Positions 49,501-60,896 of a stretch of DNA of 64,000 bases are shown in pieces. The stretch lies in contig NW_020194667.1 in NCBI RefSeq assembly GCF_002865645.1, forward strand, positions 1,759,762 to 1,823,761. The letters are read 5' to 3'. The notes beneath the pieces are model-generated. The model ran no database searches, was not told the DNA's origin, and was given only the letters and a program-made list of their open reading frames with translations. Within the stretch, counting starts at the first letter, position 1. Each line of letters opens with the position of its first letter. A program made the translations under genes and the position numbers. The stretch comes from Hyaloscypha bicolor E (taxonomy: Eukaryota > Ascomycota > Leotiomycetes > Helotiales > Hyaloscyphaceae).

Positions 49501-52230
49501 TATTTACTAAGCTTTCTATTATATAGCTATAAATCCAAACTTTTAGAAACTAATAATATTTTATATTTACTATAGAATATATAAATATAATATTTTCTAA
49601 AAAGGCCTTATAAATAGCCCTGCTATATATTAATACTATATAAATAATTTTTATATAATATATTTATATAATATTCTTATTTATTTAAAGAATTTAATAA
49701 AATATAAATAATATATATAAAAGTACTAAATTACTTATATTTGCTAGCCTTTAAATAAATATTAAGAAATCGTAATTCAAGATTATATATATAAAGTACT
49801 TGAGCTTTATTATCTTTATATTTAATATTAAAATAAATTCTAATAAAATTAAAGTAATATATAATTAGTAATTTCTAAAAATATTTAAGAATATATAGTT
49901 CTTTCTTAACTTCTATAACTTTTATAAATACTTTATTAGAAAATATAAACAAATTATTAGATTTCTTATTTTGCTTATAAAAAATAGTATTTCCTTTAAA
50001 GAAACTAAGTAATATTAAAAGGCCTTTAATTATTTAAAGAAAGCTATAATTTTTATTTTAGTTCTATAATACTATAATTTAGATTTATTTATAATAATAG
50101 AAATAAATATATTTAAAAAAGTAATTATTAGCCTATCTTTTTAATAAGATTTAGAGATAATTATTTAGTATTTTATAGCTTACTTTTCTAAACTATATTT
50201 TTAATAAAGCTTAATTATAATCTATATAATAAAAAGATACTTATTATAATATGGGTACTGGGGGGGTAGGGGGCTAGGCTAAGGGGCCTTTGGGATGCTT
50301 TCTTTAGGGTCTATTCTGGTTATTAGATTTTAAAGTATTTTATAATTATTAAGAAGCTTTTTTTTTAATAAACTAAATAGGCTAAGCTCTTATTTTACTA
50401 TTATTTTAAGCTTATATATTATTCTAGAAAATTAAATAAATAATAAATATTTTATTATAAAAATATAATAAAATAAATATTTAAGGTTAAATTAAAAAAA
50501 AGCTATAAACGTAAGTATTTCTTTCCAGAAATAAAATTAATTCAGAAATTATTTATAACTTATAGCTTATAATAATATTTTATAAAGTCGGCTTATTTAA
50601 TTCGAAATTCGGTTCTAAAAATCAAGTATATATTAAAGACTTTCCGGAAGAATATATTCTTATTAGAGATATAATTTTATTAAAAAAAAGATATTTTTTA
50701 AAAGCTTTAATAATAACTCTTATTATAATTATTCTTATAAAAGCATTATTAGAAGCTTTTACTAAATATAATAGCTTATAACTAGTAAATAAAATCTTGC
50801 AAAATAATTATATATTATTAAATTTAATAAAGCTATATATAATAGCTTAAATTAAAAGTAATATTTAAATACTATAAAATAGTCTTCTTTTATATTATAG
50901 AAAATGAAATATATAATAAAAATCTTTCTAAATATTCTAGATATATAAAGCTTTATTAATTATTTAAAAAGCAATATTACTAGCTATTCATAAATAAAAA
51001 TATTAATTAATACTATAGTAATTACTATATTTATAAGAGATTATATATATTAAAGAATAAGAAGCCTAATTTGCTTTATTTTCTTTTAGTTTTTAATTAC
51101 TTCTAGTAATATATTACTATAAACTTTAAAAGTTATTTAAAAAGTAAAGCAAGCTATAATATAATTATAGCCAAATAGCTAATATTTTTATTTTTATTTT
51201 ATATAATATATTAAATAAATATTCTAGAAATAATTATATTAGATTAGAGACCCCAATTTATATTAGATTTTTAAAGCGATTTTTATATAAGAATTAATAT
51301 TAAGCTCAAGATTTTAATAGCTAATTACCTTTAAATAAATAAATAAATAGAGATTATATTTATATATTAATTATTATTAAAATAACTGAAATAAATAAGT
51401 AACTATAATTAATTATTAATAAGCCTTTCTTTAATATAAAACTATTAGCTAGTTTCTATTTATAACTAAAAAAAGGCTATAAGTCTTATATTTCTCTAAA
51501 CTAGAATTTCTTTATTAAAGCTAAATAGAAATAAAACTAAAGTATTAGTAAATTAATTATATGAATTATAATAACTTGCTTAAGATTATATAAAGTAAAT
51601 ATAGAAATAACATATAGTATAAGCTAATAAATACTATTATTTAATTAATTTTAAAGTCGGAAATAAAATATAAATTACTATTAAATACTAGAAATCTAAT
51701 TATTTGAACTAGAAGTTAGAGAACTAAATAAAGAATTTATTCGAGATTTTAGAAAAGTATAATTACTTATTTCTTTTAAAGCTATTAGAAACTATAAAGA
51801 TATATCTAGTTTTCTATATAGAGAAGTTATAAAAGAACTCTTAGAATTCTTTATTAAATTAAGTAAATCCGGAACTGCTTTTATTAATACTAGAAAATAA
51901 TAAATAAAAATATAATATTAAATAAATTATTATAGTTAAGCTAATAAGAAATAATATAAAATATAAAATTCATTAAATTAATTAAAATAAAGATCTAGTA
52001 TAATATCTAGCTTTAGTATTAAATAATAGTTCTCTAATTTTATAGTATTTTTATAATAATAATATTAGTTAGATTATATAAAAAATAATACTTATTTGAA
52101 ATTATAAAAAATAATAATAAATCTTTTTAAATTATATATTAAAAATACTTGCCTTTTATATATAATATCTATATATAAAATACTAGTTTATTTAAGAATT
52201 AGAAAGAAAAATAGTATGAAATTAAATAAA
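46560..52230 (+). pseudogene. RIP-inactivated gag-pol of B2
   Basis: Collinear with B1: gag from about 46570, a zinc-knuckle region near 48130-48180, reverse transcriptase around 49260-49900, RNase H around 50040-50450, integrase about 50800-51600 and chromodomain-like end about 51905-52050. Small deletions are scattered through it. The segment 50252-50321 in RNase H is anomalously G-rich compared with the same place in B1. Confidence 0.8.
50252..50321 (+). other. G-rich anomaly inside B2 RNase H
   Basis: About 30 of 70 bases are G, in a region that is otherwise AT-rich. Aligned to B1 5155-5224, which still encodes the expected RVLEK...LEG...VYS pattern, B2 differs by about 15 A-to-G changes, for example GAG AAA to GGG GGG. 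Alignment resumes normally on both sides. Confidence 0.7.
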
Positions 52231-52282
52231 TTAATAGCTTTTATAAAGCTCGGAAATAAGCTTATTTTAAAAGAGAAAATAA

Positions 52283-52597
52283 TATTATAATTTAGCTTTT
52301 AACTTTATTAACTAATATAGTTATTTAATTATTACCCATATTTTATTATCTATATCTTATTATTTATATTCTATTGCCTTCTAAATATATATAATATAGC
52401 TATTTTACTAGAGAAATATACTTGAAATATATTAGAAATATTTAGAAAGCTAAGCTTTTTATAAACTAATATATTATAAAATATATATACTTTCTTATAA
52501 TTTTTTATATTTTAGTTTTCTTTTTCTTAGCTTTAAATTATTTTTTAAAAAAACCTTTTATCTTACTTTTTAAGCCCTAAATACCGTATTTATAATA
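52283..52597 (+). repeat. 3' LTR of B2
   Basis: 315 bp, TATTATAATTTAGC...TTTATAATA, preceded by a purine tract AAAAGAGAAAATAA. Confidence 0.88.
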
Positions 52598-54638
52598 AAG
52601 CTATAAAAATTAATATATATATCTATTATAATAATTCTTTTATTAATATTATTTGCTTTATTTAATATTATATTATTAATAATTAATAAATTTAAGTTAT
52701 ATATAAAAAAGCTAAAAAAATATTTAAAAAAATTAGTTTAGCTAAATTTCTTACTAATAATATATTATTATATTTTCTAAAAAAGCTTAAAAAACTTATA
52801 TTTATTACTTTAATTAAATATTATAATTATAATATATTTAATTATTTTACTAATAGCTATTTACTTAAATATAATATAAAAATTAAAATAAAAAATAAGA
52901 ATAATTTAAGTTTTAATTCTTAAAATAAAACTATATTCTTTTTATTAATTTATATTATATATAATTTTAATAAAAAGCTAGCTAAGTTTATTAAAAAAAT
53001 ATATAAAAGTATTACTTTTAATTAATAAATAAAGTATTAAAATACTTATAATTATTTTAAATCTTGAAAATTATAATATTATTCTTAGTAAAAAATAAGT
53101 TATATATATTAATATTTTAGTTAATTATAATAAATATAAGCCTAAAATTATATAATATAATATAATTATTAGTATTTTTTAATAAAACTAAAGAAATAGC
53201 TTAATAAAAAATATTAAAAAACTTTAATTAATAAAATACTATTATAAGTTATTTTTAAAAAGTTATTATTTTTAAGTAATTTTTTATTTTTAAATAAATA
53301 AATTAAAGAAAATTATATAAAATTATAAAAAAAGTTATTATAATTTAATTAAAGAATAATATTTAAGTAAAAGCCAAAGAAATAAAAAATACTTTTAATA
53401 AAAAGCAAATATTAAATTTAAATATTTTTATTTATAAGATTAATAAAAAACTTAAAGCTTAAAAAAAAAATTAAATTAAAGAACTAGTAATTAGAAAAAA
53501 TAAAGCTTTAATAATATTAAAAAATATTACTTTTAAAATTTAAAAAATATACTTTTATTTTATAAATAATATATATTTATAAAATCTAAATTAAGAATTT
53601 AAAAAAACTAAAAGTATTAAATACTAATTTCTCTAATAATAATTTATTTAAAAGTTTTAAGAAATTAACTATTTCTTAAAAAAATAACTTAAAAAAGCTT
53701 TATTAAAGCTAAATAAACTTTCTTTATTTTATTAATATTCTTTATAATAAAAGCAAATATAAATTTATATTTTTATATTAATTTTTATTATTAATTTTTA
53801 CTTATTAATAAAACTTTAAGCTAATTATTTAAAGTCAAGATTTATATTAAGCCATTTATTATATAAATATAAATTCGAATTTTAAGAAATTAATAATATT
53901 TTCTAAGAAAGCCTTATTAATAACTTAATTATATATTAATATAATATATCTTTTAAATATTTAAATAACTTTTATATTATATATTTTAATAATATTTTTA
54001 TTTATTTAAAAGATTTAATAAAATATAAAAAGTATTAAATTATTTTTATTACTAATATTAAAATAAATCTCACTAAAATTAAAGTAATATATAATTAGTA
54101 ACTTTAGAAAAAGTAATTAAAAATACATAATTCTTTTTAAGCTTTTATAACTTTTATAAATTCTTTATTAAAAAATATAAATAAATTATTAGATTTTTTA
54201 TTCTATTTATAAAAAAGATATTTATCTTAAATAAATTAAATAATATTAAAAAAGACTATAATTTTTTGCTTTAGTTTTATAATATTATAATATGAATTTA
54301 CTTATAATAATAAATATAAATATATTTAAAGAAATAATTACTAGTTTATTTTCTTAATAATACTTAAAAATTAGCTTTTATTACCTTATAGTTTACTTTT
54401 TCAAAATTATATTATTAGTAAAGCTTAATTATAATATATATATTAAAAAATAAAGCTAAAAAGCTTTTAAAATATTTTTTTAGGTTTATTTTAATTATTA
54501 TATTTTAAAGTACTTTATAATAACTAAAATGCATTCTTTTAAATAAGTTAAATAAGCTAAGCTTTTATTTTATTATTATTTTAAGCTTATATGTTATTAT
54601 AAAAAGTTTAAATAAATAAGTAAATACTTTATTATAAA
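52598..54638 (+). mobile_element. Right fragment of family B copy 3 (late gag to RNase H)
   Basis: Continues B3 from the B1 equivalent near 2574 to about 5360, with several internal deletions and extreme AT bias. The protease-RT order is still traceable (zinc-knuckle region about 52815, RT about 53610-54000). It ends where the inverted LTR of B4 starts. Confidence 0.75.
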
Positions 54639-54925
54639 TATTTTAAATATAGTATTTAAAGCTTGAAAAGTAAAATAAAAGGTTCTTTATAAAAATAATT
54701 TAAAGCTAAAAAAGGGAAAACTAGAATATAGAAAGCTATAAGGGAATATATATATCTTATAGTATACTAGTTTATAAGAGGCTTAGTTTTCTAAATATCT
54801 CTAGAATATTTCAAATATATTTCTCTAATAAAGCAGCTATATTATATATATTTAGGAAGTAATAAGACATGAATAATAATTAAGTAATTATATTAGCTAA
54901 TAAGATTAAAAGCTAAATTATAATA
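54639..54925 (-). repeat. 3' LTR of B4
   Basis: Reverse complement of the B LTR (287 bp), with a purine tract (minus strand GAGGAAATAATA) adjoining its start at 54925. Confidence 0.85.
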
Positions 54926-57900
54926 TTATTTCCTCTTTTAAAATAAGCTTATTCTTAAGCTTTATAAAAGCTATTAATTCATTTAATTTTATACTAGTTT
55001 CTTTTCTAATTCTTAAATAAACTAATATATTATATACAAATATTATATATAAAAGGCAATTATCTTTAATATATAACTTAAGAAGATTTATTATTATTTT
55101 TTATATAATCTAGCTAATATTACAAATTTTATAAAAGTCTTAATATATTAATATTATTATTATAAAAGTATTATAAAATTAGAAGGCTATTATTTAATAC
55201 TAAAGCTAGATATTATACTAGATCTTTATTTTAATTGATTTACTGGATTTTATACTTTAGCTTATTTCTTACTAGCTTAATTATAATAATTCATTTAATA
55301 CTATATTCTTATTATTTTCTAATACTAATAAAAGTAGTTCCGGATTTACTTAACTTAATAAAGAATTCTAAAAGTTCTTTTATAACTTCTTTATATAAAA
55401 AACTAGATATATCTTTATAGCTTCTAATAGCTTTAAGAGAAATAAGTAGCTATGCTTTTCTAAAATCTCAAATGAATTCTTTATTTAGTTTTCTAGCTTT
55501 TAGTTCAAATAATTAGATTTCTAGTACTTTATAATAACTTATACTTTGTTTCCGACTTTGAAATTAATTAAATAGTAATATTTATTAGCTTATATCGCAT
55601 ATTATTTCTATATTTACTTTATATAATCTTAAGTAAATTACTATAATTCATATAATTAATTTACTAATATTTTAGTTTTATTCTTATTTAGCTTTTCCTT
55701 AAATAAACTAGCTTTAGTAAAGAAGTTCTAATTCAGAGAAATATAAGGCTTATAGCCCTTTTTAGTTATAAATAGAAACTAGCTAATAGTTATATACTAA
55801 AGAAAGGCTTATTAGTAATTAATTATAGTAATTTATTTATTCTAGTTATTTTAGTAATAATTAATATATAAATATAATCTCTAATTAAAGTACTAATAAA
55901 TAATCTTTATTTATTTATTTAAAAGTAATTAGCTATTAAAAGCTTGAGTTTAATACTAATTCTTATATAAAGTTTACTTTAAAAATTAAATATAAATTAG
56001 GGTTTCTAATCTAAGATAATTATTTCTCAAATATTTATTTAATATATTATATAAAATAGAAATAAAAGTATTAGCGATTTAATTATAATTATATTTTATA
56101 CGGAAATTATAACTAGGTATTTAAATAAGTAATTTATAAGTATAGTAATTATATTATAACCTATTTTATTTTTTAGATAACTCTTAAAGTCTATAATAAT
56201 ATATTATTAAAAGTAATTAGAAATTGAAAAAAAATAAAAAATCAGGCTTTTTATTTCTTAATATATGCGATTTTTTATAAGTATAATAATTATTATAATA
56301 TTAAATAATATTCTTGCCTATAAATAACTAATAATATTATTCTTTAAGTAATTAATAGAGCTTTATATATTTAAAATATTCAGAAAGAAATTTATTATAT
56401 ACTTTATAAAAATAATCCGGGAATTATTTTATTTTTTATAATATAAAGTTTTCTATAATATAAAAAAAAGCTATTTTATAATATTTAGATATTACTTTTA
56501 GTTTAAGCTATTATATATAGCTTTTCTAAATTCAATAATAAATAATTATTTTATAGAATTTTATTAATTAATTATAAACTATTATATTTAATAAAAGTTT
56601 TTAATAATACTTTTATAAGAGTAATTATAATAAAAGCTATTAGTAAAGTTATTAAGAAAATATTTTCTTTTAAGAAAATTATATTTTTAATAAAAATATA
56701 TTTCTTTAAAAAGTCTTTAATATATATTTGATTTTTAGAACTAAATTTCGAATTAAATAAACCGATTTTATAAAGTATTACTATAAGCTATACGTTATAG
56801 ATAATTTTTAAATTAATCTTATTTTAGGAAAAAGTATTTAAGTTTATAGCTTTTCTTTAATTTAGCCTTAAATATTTATTTTATTTTATTTTTATAATAA
56901 AGTATTTACTTGCTTATTTAATTTTCCGAAATAATATATAAGCTTAAAATAATAATAAAATAAAAGCTTAGCTTATCTAATTTATTAAGAAGAAAGTTTT
57001 TTAATAATTATAAAATATTCTAAAATATAATAATTAGAATAAACCTTAAAGAAAATATCTTAAAAGCCTTTTAGCTTAGTTTTTTATTTCTTTAAAACTT
57101 ATATTATAATAAATATTTCTTTATTATATATATTATAATTAAGTTCTATTAAAAGTATAATTTTAAAAAAATAAGCTATAAAATATTAAAGGCCTATTTT
57201 TAGATTTTATTAAAAGAATAAGCCTATAATTACTTTTTTAGATATATTTATTTCTATTATTATAGGCAAATTTAAATTATAATATTATAGAACTAAAATA
57301 GAAATTATAGCTTTTTTTTAAATAATTAAAAATCTTTCAATATTACTTAAATTACTTAAAAAAATATTCTTTTTAATAAATTAAAATAAAAGATTTATCT
57401 AATAATCTATTTATATTCTTTAATAAAGTATTTATAAAAATTATAAAAACTAAGAAAAAACTATATATTCTTAATTATTTTTGGGAATTACTAATTATAT
57501 ATTATTTTAATATTAGATATAAAAATAATAAAGCCTAAATACTTTATATATATATTTTTAATTTTTAATTTTTTTAATATTTATTTAAGGCTAATAAAAT
57601 ATAAATAATCTAGTACTTTTTATATATATTATTTATATTTTATTAAATTTTTTAAATAAATTAAAATATTATATAAAAGTTATTTAAAAAATATATTATT
57701 TATATAATATTAATATATAATTAAGCTATTTATAAAGCCTTTCTAAAAAAATTATATATATATACTTTATAGTAAATATAAAATATTATTAGTTTTTAAG
57801 ATTTTGGATCTATAATTATATAATAAAAAGTTTAATAAATATCTAATTTAATATAAATTTTAATTTTAGATAATTAATTTAAAGTCTTATTAATAAATAA

Positions 57901-58415
57901 AAAGAAATATTTTTTTAAATAATAAAAATTAATATGAAAGTATTAATTTTTATTTACTTTTTTTATAAAAAGAACTAATAAAGTAAAGAAAGTTTAATTA
58001 GCTTTAATAAAATTTTTAGCTAGATTATCTTTTAAGAAATACTTAATTTTTAGAAACTTTTAAATAGATTATTACTAGAGAAATTAATATCTAATACTTT
58101 TAGTTCTTTTTAGGCCTTTAATCTAAATCTTATAATTATATAATTTATAAAAAAGAAAAGTATTAGATTCTTTTTTAAAAAAAATAAAAATATATTTCTT
58201 GAATTTTGGGAATAATATTTTTTAGAATTACTAAAGCTTTATTTCTTTTAATTATTAATTTTTTAGGCTAGAAATAGCTTCTTTTTCTTAAGCATTAAGC
58301 TTTTTATTAATTTTATAAATAAAGATTTAACTAATAATATTCTTTTCTTTTTTAGCTATATAATTAAATATTATAAAAATAAAAAAAGCTAGATTTAGTA
58401 TTTAGTTCTTATTAA
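54639..58415 (-). mobile_element. Family B copy 4 (B4), minus strand, 5' truncated
   Basis: The inverted 3' LTR is at 54639-54925, followed leftward-to-rightward by the reverse complement of chromodomain, integrase, RNase H, RT and protease. The sequence at 58050-58150 is the reverse complement of B1 around 4080-4160. Alignment stops abruptly at about 58415, equivalent to B1 near 3785, where GC-balanced DNA begins. The gag half and 5' LTR are missing. Confidence 0.85.
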
Positions 58416-58433
58416 GAATCTCTTCCCGCCTTT

Positions 58434-58787
58434 TTAGCTTTTATATCTGCTGAACCACTTGAACGATCTGTTGTATTTGGGTATCTGTAAGGCATCCTTT
58501 TGGTTGAATCGCTGAGGGGGTTTAAATCGTGAAATAAGAGAAGTGCAAATCCCAGAGACAGGAACGGACGAGAGGAGACGACGTTCCAGGGGTGTAAGCT
58601 CAGTGGAGTACCAGAAGAGAGCAGTACCACGAAGGCAGAGGGGAAAGGCTGTACGAATATCGTCTTGCTGAGTCTCTGCCAAGTATAAGAGCATGTGCGT
58701 AAATGCGAAAACGTCTATATAAACCACCGTCTTTCCGGTCGTAGCCACACCTTCTGGATCAAAATATCCAATATGATTGGGGGCCAT
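58434..58787 (-). pseudogene. Truncated, non-RIPed gag of LTR element H
   Basis: A 117-codon minus-strand frame from ATG 58787 that is free of stops. It reads KTVVYIDVFAFTHMLLYL, QDDIRTAFPLCLRGTALFWY and STELTPLERRLL...LISRFK. This is the pattern of a Gag-like protein common in fungal retroelements (C-L-R-G-x-A-x-x-W-Y followed by S-R-F). The ordinary base composition contrasts sharply with B4 next to it. The frame is cut at the B4 junction, so only the N-terminal part remains. The start lies 158 nt downstream of the primer-binding site, as expected for a retroelement leader. Confidence 0.7.
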
Positions 58788-58834
58788 TCTGGAGGATAGC
58801 GTAAATGGGGTCGAGTACTCAATTAAGAGCTCGC

Positions 58835-58933
58835 AAGGTATCGATAGAGGTCGAGATCTTATAGGTGGGGTATCGATTTGGAGGTCGATTAATTGTAGGA
58901 TACTAAGGTATCGATATGGAGGTCGAAATCTTA
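58835..58933. repeat. Three imperfect GGTATCGAT-type repeats in the H leader
   Basis: Units starting about 58835, 58866 and 58912 share GGTATCGATxxxGAGGTCGA followed twice by xATCTTA. They lie between the primer-binding site and gag of element H. Confidence 0.75.
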
Positions 58934-58947
58934 GGGCATTGCTACCA
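58934..58947 (-). promoter_or_regulatory. Primer-binding site of element H
   Basis: Directly after the CA end of the LTR the minus strand reads TGGTAGCAATGCCC. TGG is the complement of the tRNA 3' CCA end, as in LTR-element primer-binding sites. The tRNA was not identified. Confidence 0.6.
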
Positions 58948-59070
58948 TGTCACGTCCTGGACAAGCTGTGGAAGTGGAATGTGGGTGTGTTTGTGTAAAT
59001 ATATGTATGAATGATCGTGCCCTAAGGGCGGTGAAGAAGCTATATATACGCCTGTGCGTAGCACGTGACA
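58948..59070 (-). repeat. 5' LTR of element H
   Basis: A 123-bp block whose ends form the inverted pair TGTCACG...CGTGACA. It holds a TATA box on the minus strand (GTATATATAGC, 59038-59048). The primer-binding site and gag follow in the same direction. The partner LTR is missing because the element is cut at 58415. Confidence 0.65.
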
Positions 59071-59075
59071 GAAAT

Positions 59076-59759
59076 CAACTAACCTTTATTTTCTAATTTC
59101 ACGCCTCACTCTCATATGCTATAATCCCATACTATAGAAGCCTATTCTATACTTTATATTACTCCGTATTTTATATCCCTATTATACTAGCTAATCTGAT
59201 ATTTATATCTACTTTACTAAACTATTATTAATTAAATAATTCGCCTAATACTATTACCTATTTACCTTTTAACTCTATATAATCTTATAATAAATAATAA
59301 CTATCCTATAAAATAATATATCTTAAGATAAAGCAATATCTATTCTTATTATATATATATTCTCTAAAGCTATAGATTTATCTAGTAGTAAAGAAATATC
59401 TTATTTCCTTTTCGGAATAATTAAGAGTTCCTTTTCCTGAATTACTACTTTAGAGAAGAAAAATAGTACAAGCTAGCCTATTAATAAGTATTATATAAAT
59501 ATTAATAGGATATTATATAAGATTCAAACTCTGAGGCCTATATATTTTTTAGAAGCAGAGCTTTAAAAGGTTATTTTAGTAATAATAGGTTATTATTTAA
59601 AGATATTCTTAAGGTTTATAAATAAGGCTCTTAGTATTTTATATAAAGTTCTAATTAAAGAAGACCTAGATATTTAATATATTATATAGCTATATTACTA
59701 CGGAAATATTACCTTAATAAACCTCCTTATAAGCCTAATCTCCTCGACTATTAACCCGA
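59076..59759. other. AT-rich flank, possibly the 5' part of the phosphotransferase pseudogene
   Basis: Strongly RIP-like. One plus-strand frame can be read through with stops as Gln/Trp (EAYIFFRSRALKGYFSNNRL, YKPNLLDY), but it is not in the frame used after 59760. It may be an upstream exon or another repeat. I could not place a start codon. Confidence 0.35.
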
Positions 59760-60637
59760 GTATCCTTTCCCTCCTTACTATATATCCTATCTCCGGCAAA
59801 AAGCAGTGGCAAGTAATAATTGGAATAGGTAAACAAATAATATAGCTAATACCAGGTTTAATAGCTAATTCCGTCTACCTATATATATTATATGAGAAGA
59901 AATTAGTATTTGTCCGAAATATAGCCCTTGTATTACAGGCTACCTGATATATCTCCCTCTCTAAAGAGTGCCTTATTAGCAAACTCTATATTACCCAAGC
60001 CAGTAATTGTATTATCTTTAATATTAGTCCAGACTAGTAATATAGCCTTGGCAGGCCTTTTGCCTCTGTCTGTAATTATCTTTATACCTATATTAGCTCC
60101 TCCCTAAGTGCCTTCAAATAGTAATAGGATATTAATAAGTATAAAGTACGATTCTTATAACAAGTTACAGGCTTTATAAAAAATAGTATATATAATATTC
60201 CTATAATTATTAAAAATATTCCTATAGTAGCTATCTACTCCGATATAGGGCCTTATAATATCATTTTATTACCTACTATACCTACTAGTATTAAGGCAAT
60301 TATTGACTGGAAGTTTGTTACTAGTACTCTTTATACCTTACTCTACTATATTATCGAGATGCTTTTTAGGGAATCTGTACCTAACGGGTTTAGTACTAAG
60401 TATACTTATACTAATAAGCTATATAATGCTTTTTGGGGTGCAATCCTGGAATAGAGGATATGGAATGGGAGTAAAGTAATAAGGGTGTTTTTAGAGTGGT
60501 TCCGGTTTGGGCTATTTATGAAGGCAGAGTGGAGACCGGATGGTTTGGACAAGGAAGCGAAGGAGGGGTACTAGAAGGAAAATGTGAGAGTGGTAAAAGG
60601 GTTGTTAGGGAAGTATGGATCTCATGGAGCATCTTGA
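59760..60637 (+). pseudogene. Half-RIPed pseudogene of an APH/choline-kinase-like phosphotransferase
   Basis: One plus-strand frame runs to TGA 60635-60637. The kinase-like catalytic loop HxDxxxxN is visible as YSDIGPYN at 60236-60259, its His (CAC) now TAC. The metal-binding region reads AIIDWKFV at about 60297-60320. The C-terminal part reads NAFWGAILE, RIWNGSKVIRVFLEWFRFGL and MKAEWRPDGLDKEAKEG, as in fungal proteins of the aminoglycoside-phosphotransferase fold. Nine or so TAA/TAG/TGA stops interrupt the first two thirds, at likely Gln, Trp or Arg sites. The last 200 bp (from about 60430) have nearly normal composition and intact Trp codons. The substrate of such proteins is usually unknown. 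The gene is inactive and its start was not found. Confidence 0.7.
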
Positions 60638-60896
60638 GTCACAGGACAAATTAGGATGTTAGATTGTATTAGACGTTATATCCACGAGTTATTTCTATCT
60701 AGGTTTGAAGGCACTTGAGCTGGCCACGAAGACTTGTATAATCGATTGATGTTAATAGCAAATAATATGGCCAGGGACTGTCCAAATGCTTTATTTTGGA
60801 ACATTTTCAAGACGGAATATTTCATGACGATAATTTTGACTGTAGAATCCTTCTCATGCTGTGTCTTCCCTCACTCCCTGGCACGGGTACCACGCT
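60638..60896. other. Intergenic, 3' side of pseudogene and gene B
   Basis: The two genes converge here. No further gene or clear terminator signal was recognised. Confidence 0.5.

Larger units (their letters stand above)
39209..52597 (+). mobile_element. Family B copy 2 (B2), with a copia element inside its 5' LTR
   Basis: The 5' LTR is split: 39209-39326 plus 46298-46494 equals 315 bp, the same length as the 3' LTR at 52283-52597. Removing the copia element and one TATAA copy restores a continuous LTR. Every mismatch to the B1 LTR at the junction (AGCCGCC versus AATTATT) is a G/A or C/T change. Internal sequence 46495-52282 is collinear with B1. B2 LTRs have a longer and different U3 than B1. 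Confidence 0.88.

Noticed and set aside
55235..55420. Plus-strand 61-codon hydrophobic frame resembling a membrane peptide
   Set aside because: It lies antisense to the pol of minus-strand B4. Hydrophobicity follows from T-rich codons.
18201..58415. Mitochondrial origin of the AT-rich DNA
   Set aside because: The content is LTR retrotransposons with RIP-type stops and target duplications, without rRNA, tRNA or respiratory genes; this is nuclear heterochromatin.
58777..58998. Plus-strand 73-codon frame
   Set aside because: It crosses the leader repeats and LTR of element H and is antisense to its gag start.
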